Shown here piece by piece: positions 27,181 through 33,741 of a stretch of DNA of 33,741 nt. Every line of letters starts with the position of its first letter. Position 1 is the first letter of the stretch. The stretch covers positions 1 through 33,741 of the forward strand of contig JAEEJI010000248.1 of the NCBI GenBank assembly GCA_016281825.1, in the 5' to 3' direction. Below the pieces are notes generated by a model. That model worked only from the letters and a program-made list of their open reading frames with translations, was not told where the DNA came from and ran no database searches. This stretch comes from Muribaculaceae bacterium. Its GTDB lineage: Bacteria > Bacteroidota > Bacteroidia > Bacteroidales > Muribaculaceae. The position numbers and the translations under genes are program-made.

Positions 27181-28212
27181 CTAGTTGAAATAGTGGATTT
27201 TGCGGCGGTTGAGGATGATGTATAGGATGATGGGGACACCGATGATGGGTGTGATGGCGTTGATGGGGATGACTCCATGGTTGCCATTGACACTGATGAG
27301 TGTGCACAGCAGCGCAACATCAGCTCCGGCGATGATGGTCACGGGAATAAGGCGGGTGTGATTGCTGGTGGCGAGCATCAGTCGGGCAATGTGTGGCACC
27401 ACGAGTCCCAGGAAGCCGATGGGGCCGCAGAAGGCAGTGACCACGGCAGTGAGTACGCCCGTGATGAGCAGCAACTGCCATCGTGCCCGATGGGTATTCA
27501 CACCCAGGTTCTGGGCATAACGCGTGCCCAGCAGCAACGCATTGAGGGGTTTCACCATCAAGCCTGCCGCCACCAGTGCCAACAGGATAAGCACAGCATA
27601 GACTGGCAGTTGGTCAAGTCCCACTCCCGAGAAATTGCCAAATCCCCACGCCACATAGTTGTGTACCCCCTCCTCGCTCGCCACCGAATTGAGCAGTGAA
27701 ATGACGCTCGAGGCGAGGTAGCTGACCAATACACCTATGATGAGCAACATCGTGCTTGAGCGTACCAGCGACGAGAACACGATGAGAATTGCCAGCACCG
27801 CCCCGGCTCCCAGCAAGGCTCCCACCAAGGTGGCGACATAACTTCCCACCGACTGCCCGAATACCGAACCGACCGTACCTCCCATGGCGAGCATGATGAT
27901 GGCCACACCCAGTCCCGCACCTGTCGACACACCCAAGATGGACGGCCCAGCCAATGGGTTGTTGAAAGTGGTCTGCAGTAGCAGTCCCGACACCGCCAGC
28001 GCCGCACCGGCGAGTGCCGCCGTGACAATCATGGGCAGTCGCGAGTTGAGGACAATGATTTCCCATGCGCGGTTCTCGCTACCGTGGCCCAAGATGATGT
28101 CCTTCACGTTCGCCGCGGGTATGTCGACCGACCCCAGCAACAGACAGGCCACTGCCAGTAGCGCGAGTGCCACAAGCAGTACAATCAATGTGATGCCATA
28201 GCGATGCTTCAT
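27181..28212 (-). CDS. ABC transporter permease (FecCD/BtuC family)
   Basis: 343 aa polytopic; LPMIVTAALAGAALAVSGLLLQTTFNNPLAGPSILGVSTGAGLG, FCGPIGFLGLVVPHIARL. Confidence 0.94.
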   Translation of the reverse strand: MKHRYGITLIVLLVALALLAVACLLLGSVDIPAANVKDIILGHGSENRAWEIIVLNSRLPMIVTAALAGAALAVSGLLLQTTFNNPLAGPSILGVSTGAGLGVAIIMLAMGGTVGSVFGQSVGSYVATLVGALLGAGAVLAILIVFSSLVRSSTMLLIIGVLVSYLASSVISLLNSVASEEGVHNYVAWGFGNFSGVGLDQLPVYAVLILLALVAAGLMVKPLNALLLGTRYAQNLGVNTHRARWQLLLITGVLTAVVTAFCGPIGFLGLVVPHIARLMLATSNHTRLIPVTIIAGADVALLCTLISVNGNHGVIPINAITPIIGVPIILYIILNRRKIHYFN

Positions 28213-29321
28213 TGTGCCAAGGGTTTAAAGAACTGCAACAGGTCGAGGTTGCCGTTGAACAGGTTATAGTACTCCATCAGCAGGATGTCGGGATGGAAGG
28301 GGAATCGCTCATAGAACCGAGTCACATTGGTGTCGCATGCATATACCTTGTGCTGCTTGAATGCCACAAACTGGTCGTTGAGGCTGTAGGCACCCTTGAG
28401 GTCGGCATAAGTGTGTATGTTAAATGACTTGATGAGCCACACATCGGCATCATGCGCCTCGGCCAGTACCTGATTGAAGTCAAGGTTGAGCGAACCCGTA
28501 CTCTTGTTATCTGCCCACGGGTGTATGCCTCCTGCATCCTGAATGAGTCGCGCCATATAACTGTTCCCTCCTGGTACGTTCCACACGCCACTGATGACCA
28601 TCTCGGTGAGCACCTTGGGGTGTGCGCCAGTCTGCGCCACCTTGCCTTTCAGTTCGTTGTAAGCCTTTTCAACAGCCGCATAAAGACTGTCTGCGCGTTC
28701 ACGCTGCCCCAAGAGTTCACCATAGAATTTTACCCACTCGGCTCTTCCCAACGGCGTCGTCTCCATATAGTCGGCACATTCTATGATGGGGATGTCCAAG
28801 GTAGTGATTTGCCCATAAGCAGCATCCTGATAGGGTGAGAGCAAGATGCCATCTGGTTGCATCTCAATGACCCGTTCGATGGTTGGCGCCATCGATGAGC
28901 CACAGTCGGCCAGCCGTCCCGCCTTGACTGCTTCCTGCACCTCGGGGTCGGTGAAGAACTGCACGTCACACACGCCCTTGAGTGCATCGATAGCGCCCAA
29001 TTCTCTCATCATCGAGGTGTGTACACCGCTATATACCAACGCACTACGCAAAGGTGTGCGCACCACCGTTCCTTCTGGGAGATTAGCGGGCAGTTGCGAC
29101 TCGGCAGGAACGAGCACATAACGATGCAGCACTCCCCCACTCTTCCATGGGTCGAGAATGGTGACAAGGGTATAATTGTCTGCTCGGTCCATGACAAGTA
29201 GCTGCGCTTGCGTGATGACAGAATCATTACTGACCGCTTGGTTCTCAGCAAGATTGCCTCGACAAGCAGCCATCAGTGCCATCAGCGCGATATAAAGAAA
29301 TATCTTGGTTTTCATTAGCAT
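28209..29321 (-). CDS. ABC transporter substrate-binding lipoprotein
   Basis: Signal peptide with AAC lipobox; RVIEMQPDGILLSPYQDAAYGQITTLDIPIIECADYMETTPLGRAEWVKFYGELLG; 4-nt ATGA overlap with permease gene. Confidence 0.92.
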   Translation of the reverse strand: MLMKTKIFLYIALMALMAACRGNLAENQAVSNDSVITQAQLLVMDRADNYTLVTILDPWKSGGVLHRYVLVPAESQLPANLPEGTVVRTPLRSALVYSGVHTSMMRELGAIDALKGVCDVQFFTDPEVQEAVKAGRLADCGSSMAPTIERVIEMQPDGILLSPYQDAAYGQITTLDIPIIECADYMETTPLGRAEWVKFYGELLGQRERADSLYAAVEKAYNELKGKVAQTGAHPKVLTEMVISGVWNVPGGNSYMARLIQDAGGIHPWADNKSTGSLNLDFNQVLAEAHDADVWLIKSFNIHTYADLKGAYSLNDQFVAFKQHKVYACDTNVTRFYERFPFHPDILLMEYYNLFNGNLDLLQFFKPLAQ

Positions 29322-29467
29322 TCACATTGGAAATGCAAAGTTACAGAAAAGTTTTCAGTTAGCTGGTTTCAGTTGCCCGTTTTTTTAAACCTATTTCATT
29401 ACAGTGAGTCATAGGAAGTGCAGATATTGCGATTCTTTTGCAGAAAAGCTTAAATTTGGGCACATTT

Positions 29468-29499
29468 TTTGCAAGAATGAAAAAATAGCAGTATTTTTG
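29468..29499 (+). promoter_or_regulatory. promoter (TTTG-N20-TATTTTTG) for the 29576 gene
   Basis: TTTG 29468-29471; TATTTTTG 29492-29499. Confidence 0.65.
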
Positions 29500-29575
29500 C
29501 GAAATGAAAGAAATCAGCCGAACCGCTTGAAAGGGCGTAGGCATAAACCATCATATCACTAAAAACTATTGGAAA

Positions 29576-30322
29576 ATGAAGAAGATTGTTTTTATTCTGG
29601 CTACCGCTCTGATTCTTGGTATGGGAACGATGAGCGCTCAGAACAAGTTCAAACAAGCTCAGACCAAGTCGGGCACGACGACCACAAAGACTGAGAAGGT
29701 AGCACCAGCGACCAAGGCAACAAACACCCCTGCTACTCAAAAGGTTGAGACCAAGGCTGAGAACAAGGGCAACGCCTTCAGCAAGAAGGCGAACGTGAGC
29801 ACTCCTACGAAAGTCGAGGCCAAAACGGAAAAGAAAGTAGAGAAGAAGGCCGAGGCCACCAAGCCTGAGAGCACCAAGACAGCGACCAAAGTTGCTCCAA
29901 AGGCCGCTCCGAAGAAGGCCGCTGCCGCCAAGCCTATCAATGTGGGCATGTTCAATGGCGTGTGGGCCAACAGTTATAGCGACGGTATCGGCGGCATGGT
30001 GACCGACTACCTGAACCTGACATTTGACGAGTCGACTGGCAAGGCTTTTGGCGAGTACAAGGATGAAAACGGCGACGGTCGCAAGGTCAGTGGCAAGTTG
30101 GTGGGCAATACCCTGGTGATGACCTACGATGCCGACGGAGACGAGTTTGCCACCATCCGCATCCTCAACGAGAACACGCTGAAATTGGAAGGCTTCACTG
30201 GCACTTTCAAGCGTGTGGAGAACATGGAGGCTGCTCCAAAGGTCGATATCGCTGTCCCTGTTACGTCGGCACCTGTCGACCCCGCTTATGAAGAGGTGAA
30301 GAAATATCTGGAGGACAATTAA
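29576..30322 (+). CDS. secreted Lys/Ala/Thr-rich protein with C-terminal beta-rich domain
   Basis: Signal peptide, histone-H1-like low-complexity segment (KVEAKTEKKVEKKAEATKPESTKTATKVAPKAAPKKAAAAKP), then FNGVWANSYSDGIGGMVTDYLNLTFDESTGKAFGEYKDENGDGRKVSGKLVGNTLVMTYD. Confidence 0.75.
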   Translation: MKKIVFILATALILGMGTMSAQNKFKQAQTKSGTTTTKTEKVAPATKATNTPATQKVETKAENKGNAFSKKANVSTPTKVEAKTEKKVEKKAEATKPESTKTATKVAPKAAPKKAAAAKPINVGMFNGVWANSYSDGIGGMVTDYLNLTFDESTGKAFGEYKDENGDGRKVSGKLVGNTLVMTYDADGDEFATIRILNENTLKLEGFTGTFKRVENMEAAPKVDIAVPVTSAPVDPAYEEVKKYLEDN

Positions 30323-30323
30323 G

Positions 30324-30372
30324 TTAATTCATAATTCATAATTCATAATTCATAATTAAGAATTCAGAATTC
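30324..30372. repeat. 7-bp array (ATAATTC core) x7
   Basis: TTAATTC ATAATTC x3 ATAATTA AGAATTC x2, 1 nt after TAA stop at 30322. Confidence 0.9.
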
Positions 30373-30385
30373 TATTGAATTATAG

Positions 30386-30414
30386 GGTCGGGAATTATGG
30401 TTCCCGGCCTTTTT
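30386..30414 (+). terminator. intrinsic terminator
   Basis: GGTCGGGAA-TTATGG-TTCCCGGCC-TTTTT. Confidence 0.85.
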
Positions 30415-30527
30415 ACATAATTTAATATGTTTTACAACATGAAGGCTGATTTTTGAGATGAATTCTCGAAATAATTAAGTAATTTTGCGGTCGCTTTAAC
30501 ATAAACACAACCATTAATTTTACCATA

Positions 30528-31433
30528 ATGACTAACATCAAGAATTTCAACGACCTGATTTCGCATCTGGTCAAGAGAGGAACGAGAAAACGCGTGGCCA
30601 TCGTGTGGGCTGCCGACGAGTCTACCCAGTATGCCGCCATTCGTGCGCTGAACGACGGTTTCATCGACGCCATCTTTGTGGGTTGCCGCGAACAGCTGGA
30701 GCAGCTGGAGTTGCTCAAGCCGCACGCTGAGCACATCACTTATGTCGACACCGACGACAAGGACCAAGCCGCTGCCCTGGCTGTGCAGATGGTTCGTGAC
30801 GGCAAGGCTGACGTGCTGATGAAAGGCCTCATCAACACCGACAACCTGCTGCGTGCCGTGTTGAACAAGGAGACCGGCATCCTGCCTAAGGGTCATGTGC
30901 TGACTCACGTCACCACTGCCCAGATTCCAGGCTACGACCACTTGTTGTTCTTCACCGACGCTGCTGTGATTCCCTGCCCCACCCGTGAGCAGCGCATTGA
31001 ACAGGTGCGTTATGTGGCTAACCTGTGCCGTGCTTTCGGTGTTGCCGAGCCCAAGATTGCGCTCATCCACTGCAGCGAGAAGGTCAACGAGAAGCACTTC
31101 CCGTTCACCGTCGAGTACCGCGAGCTGGTCCAGATGTGCCAGGACGGCGAATTCGGTCCGTGCATCGTCGACGGTCCACTTGACGTGAAGACCTCTTGCA
31201 ACCTGCACAGTATGGAGACCAAGGGCATCAACTCGCCCATCCATGGCGAGGCCGACGCAGTCATCTTCCCCGACATCCAGGCCGGTAATGTGTTCTACAA
31301 GACCCTGACGCTATGGGCCAACGCCGAGACCGCGGGCATCCTGCAAGGTCCCAGTGCGCCTGTGGTTACCCCGTCGCGCAGCGACAGCGGCGAGTGCAAG
31401 TACTACAGCCTGGCCGTGGCTTGCATGGCGTAA
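30528..31433 (+). CDS. ptb: phosphate butyryltransferase-like (phosphate acyltransferase)
   Basis: 301 aa; DKDQAAALAVQMVRDGKADVLMKGLINTDNLLRAVLNKETGILPKGHVLTHVT; adjacent butyrate kinase. Confidence 0.9.
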   Translation: MTNIKNFNDLISHLVKRGTRKRVAIVWAADESTQYAAIRALNDGFIDAIFVGCREQLEQLELLKPHAEHITYVDTDDKDQAAALAVQMVRDGKADVLMKGLINTDNLLRAVLNKETGILPKGHVLTHVTTAQIPGYDHLLFFTDAAVIPCPTREQRIEQVRYVANLCRAFGVAEPKIALIHCSEKVNEKHFPFTVEYRELVQMCQDGEFGPCIVDGPLDVKTSCNLHSMETKGINSPIHGEADAVIFPDIQAGNVFYKTLTLWANAETAGILQGPSAPVVTPSRSDSGECKYYSLAVACMA

Positions 31434-31436
31434 AAT

Positions 31437-31461
31437 CAATGCATAATGCACAATGCACAAT
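31437..31461. repeat. 7-bp array (AATGCAC) x3
   Basis: AATGCATAATGCACAATGCACAATG. Confidence 0.8.
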
Positions 31462-31469
31462 GATGGGCC

Positions 31470-31541
31470 TCTACCAGCGCGAAGCGCGGTCTACCAATGC
31501 AATGGTCTACCAGCGCAGCGTTCTACCAGCGCGAAGCGCAC
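31470..31541. repeat. TCTACCA-headed hairpin repeat array, unit lengths 20-16-16-20
   Basis: TCTACCAGCGCGAAGCGCGG / TCTACCAATGCAATGG / TCTACCAGCGCAGCGT / TCTACCAGCGCGAAGCGCAC. Confidence 0.92.
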
Positions 31542-31542
31542 T

Positions 31543-31570
31543 CTTAATTCTTAATTCTTAATTCTTAATT
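31543..31570. repeat. 7-bp array CTTAATT x4, 8 nt before buk start
   Basis: Four perfect copies. Confidence 0.95.
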
Positions 31571-31578
31571 AATAAAGC

Positions 31579-32643
31579 ATGCATATACTAGTTGTAAATC
31601 CTGGTTCGACCTCGACCAAGATTGCCGTTTTTGACAACGAGAAAATAATCTTCAAGAAGAGCCTTTCGCATCCCGTTGAGGAGATTGCACAGTTCAAGGC
31701 CATCACCGACCAATATGAGTGGCGTAAGCAGCTCATCGTTGAGGAGGTGAAGAACGCAGGCATTCCATTTGATTTCGCTGCCGTGGTAGGTCGTGGTGGC
31801 CTACTGAAGCCCATCCCCGGTGGCGTGTATCGTGTGAACGAGCAGATGATGCACGATGTGCGCACGAGCGAGCACAGCCATGCCAGCGACTTGGGTTGCC
31901 TCATCGCCCACGAGATTGCCAAGGACATTCCTGGCTGCCAGTGCTTCATCGCTGACCCTGTTGTGGTGGACGAACTCTGCCCTTCGGCCCGCGTCTGCGG
32001 TTCGCCTCTGATGGAACGCCTAAGCATCTGGCACGCGCTGAACCAGCGTGCCATTGCGCGCCGCTTTGCCAAGGAGCAGGGCAAGCGCTATGAGGATTTC
32101 AACCTGATTGTGGTTCATTTGGGTGGCGGCGTTTCGGTTGCTGCTCATGAACATGGCAAGGCAGTTGATGTGAACAACGCGCTGGACGGTGAGGGGCCCT
32201 TCGGTCCCGAGCGCGCCGGCACGCTACCCGCCAGCGGACTTATCCGCTTGTGCTTCAGCGGTAAGTACACCGAGGCCGAGTTGCTCAAGATGGTCAGCGG
32301 CAAGGCCGGTCTGGCGGCTCTGCTGGGCACCAACGATATGCGCGAGGTGGAGCGCAGCATCAATGAGGACCACGACGAGAAGGCCACACTCTACACCGAC
32401 GCGATGATTTATCACATCGCCAAGGCCATCACTGCTGAGGGTGCCGTGCTTTGCGGTAAGGTTGATGCCATCCTTATCACGGGCGGCATGGCCCGTTGGG
32501 GATACCTGGTCGAGGGCCTGAAGCAGCGTTGCGACTGGATGGCGCCCATCCACTGCTATCCCGGTGAGGACGAGCTGGAGGCTCTGGCTCTGAACGGCTT
32601 GGACGTGCTCACAGGTGCCGTCGAGGCTAAGGAGTATAAATAG
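31579..32643 (+). CDS. buk: butyrate kinase
   Basis: 354 aa; ILVVNPGSTSTKIAVFDNEKIIFKKSLSHPVEEI, VVHLGGGVSVAAHEHGKAVDVNNALDGEGPFGPERAGTLP, ILITGGMARW. Confidence 0.95.
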   Translation: MHILVVNPGSTSTKIAVFDNEKIIFKKSLSHPVEEIAQFKAITDQYEWRKQLIVEEVKNAGIPFDFAAVVGRGGLLKPIPGGVYRVNEQMMHDVRTSEHSHASDLGCLIAHEIAKDIPGCQCFIADPVVVDELCPSARVCGSPLMERLSIWHALNQRAIARRFAKEQGKRYEDFNLIVVHLGGGVSVAAHEHGKAVDVNNALDGEGPFGPERAGTLPASGLIRLCFSGKYTEAELLKMVSGKAGLAALLGTNDMREVERSINEDHDEKATLYTDAMIYHIAKAITAEGAVLCGKVDAILITGGMARWGYLVEGLKQRCDWMAPIHCYPGEDELEALALNGLDVLTGAVEAKEYK

Positions 32644-32645
32644 GG

Positions 32646-32680
32646 GCCTCACCCCCAACCCCTCTCCAGGGGGAGAGGGG
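32646..32680 (+). repeat. GC-rich hairpin repeat, copy D (2 nt after buk stop)
   Basis: GCCTCACCCCCAACCCCTCTCC-AGGG-GGAGAGGGG; perfect 9-bp stem. Confidence 0.9.
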
Positions 32681-32693
32681 CAGTATATACATG

Positions 32694-32724
32694 AACAGGG
32701 GCGGTTTCGCCCCTGTTTTTTTTG
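32694..32724 (+). terminator. intrinsic terminator of buk
   Basis: Perfect 10-bp stem AACAGGGGCG-GTTT-CGCCCCTGTT followed by a T-run. Confidence 0.92.
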
Positions 32725-32752
32725 TAGTTGTGGAGAATAATCTGTAATTTTG
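32721..32752 (+). promoter_or_regulatory. promoter (TTTG-N20-TAATTTTG) of the M64 peptidase gene
   Basis: TTTG 32721-32724 at the end of the terminator T-tract; TAATTTTG 32745-32752; ATG at 32776. Confidence 0.7.
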
Positions 32753-32775
32753 CCGAAAATAGCAAAAACTTGAAG

Positions 32776-33741
32776 ATGAAACGGATTTTATTGATAGCTG
32801 TAACGGCCATGCTGGCCGCGACGGCGTGGGCGGTAGATTTTGACCAGTATTTTACCGACGCGACATTGAGGCTAGACTATGCCTTTGCGGGTGATGCGAA
32901 CAAGCAGGAAATCTACCTTGACCAACTGTCGCGGTTGCCACGATGGTATGGTAGACGTGTACGGCTTGACGAAGTACCCGCTGCTGGCGATGGCACCATA
33001 ACCGTGCGCGACCACAAGAGTGGCGAGGTGATTTACCTGCACTCGTTTTCTAGCCTGTTCCAAGAGTGGATCTCAACCGCCGAGGCAAAACAGGTGCGCA
33101 AGTCGATGGAGAACGTGTTCCTGGTGCCTATGCCGCGCGACACGGTGGACATCACCATCGAGCTGCGTGACCCGCATCACCGCACCACGAGTTCGTTGAA
33201 GCATCAAGTCAACCCGAACGACATTCTTATCGCACATCGTGGCGAGCAGAATGTGATGCCTTACGTCACGCTGCAGCAGGCTGCCGACACGCTGCACTGC
33301 ATCCACATTGCATATGTCGCCGAGGGGTATACCGAGGCCGAGATTCCGCAGTTCCTGGAGCACTGCCATGAGGCAATGGACGCGTTGTTCCACCACGAAC
33401 CATTCAAGGCGTTGCGCGACCGCTTCAACATTGTGGCGGTGCTAAGCGCGTCTCACGACAGTGGCGTGAGTGACCCGGGTGCCGGCAAGTGGCTTGATAC
33501 CGCGCTGGGTTCGCACTTTGACACCTTCTACAGCAAGCGCTATCTGACCACGCTACACCTCAAACAACTGCACAACGTGCTCGCAGGAGTTCCCTACGAA
33601 CACATCATCATCCTTGCCAACACCGAGCATTATGGCGGTGGCGGCATCTACAACAGTTATAATCTGAGTTACACACGCGGTGACCGTTTTCGCCCTGTGG
33701 TAGTGCATGAGTTCGGGCATAGTTTCGCCGGCCTAGGCGAC
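32776..33741 (+). CDS. M64 family (IgA peptidase) metallopeptidase, partial at window edge
   Basis: MKRILLIAVTAMLAATAWAVDFDQYF...; CIHIAYVAEGYTEAEIPQFLEHCHEAMDALF; VVVHEFGHSFAGLGD zinc motif at the edge. Confidence 0.92.
   Translation, partial: MKRILLIAVTAMLAATAWAVDFDQYFTDATLRLDYAFAGDANKQEIYLDQLSRLPRWYGRRVRLDEVPAAGDGTITVRDHKSGEVIYLHSFSSLFQEWISTAEAKQVRKSMENVFLVPMPRDTVDITIELRDPHHRTTSSLKHQVNPNDILIAHRGEQNVMPYVTLQQAADTLHCIHIAYVAEGYTEAEIPQFLEHCHEAMDALFHHEPFKALRDRFNIVAVLSASHDSGVSDPGAGKWLDTALGSHFDTFYSKRYLTTLHLKQLHNVLAGVPYEHIIILANTEHYGGGGIYNSYNLSYTRGDRFRPVVVHEFGHSFAGLGD

Noticed and set aside
27114-27320. N-terminal extension of the ABC ATPase to 27320 given in the ORF track
   Set aside because: It reads through the heptamer array and into the permease coding region in another frame; homologous sequence begins at about 27113.
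30432-31244. 270-aa minus-strand ORF opposite ptb
   Set aside because: Antisense shadow of a well-supported ptb gene.
31437-31570. Regularly spaced repeats that could be taken for a CRISPR array
   Set aside because: Units are 7-20 bp with no unique spacers and no cas genes in the window; they are tandem repeats.

Overview
The window looks like chromosomal DNA from a Bacteroidales bacterium (Muribaculaceae/Prevotella-like). This is inferred from TTTG-N19/20-TAnnTTTG promoters and gene content. It encodes: a PIG-L deacetylase (5' edge, partial); a small putative lipoprotein; a divergent TPR/OB-like protein and kinase::AAA+ fusion plus YbjN-like gene; an acyl-CoA dehydrogenase/etfA/etfB cluster interrupted by a DUF559 nuclease gene bracketed by inverted GC-rich hairpin repeats; a BspA-like LRR protein; rarA; a zinc-ribbon membrane protein; an AraC regulator; rsfS-ftsH-TerB-like; a DUF3127 protein; a MerR regulator; alaS; a tandem pair of secreted paralogs; typA/bipA; an O-acetyltransferase; a metal/heme/cobalamin-type ABC importer; a Lys/Ala/Thr-rich secreted protein; ptb-buk; and an M64 peptidase (3' edge, partial). 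Best candidates for something undescribed: (1) the pseudo-transposon-like DUF559 unit, with a related hairpin fused in frame into the EtfA N-terminus; (2) the kinase-AAA+ fusion locus with its divergent TPR/OB partner and YbjN-like neighbour; (3) many intergenic short-period repeats (mostly 7 bp, one 9 bp, plus hairpins) that start on or within 2 nt of stop codons and often supply the stop codon. No CRISPR, rRNA or tRNA was recognised. All family calls come from reading motifs by eye; no database search was run.
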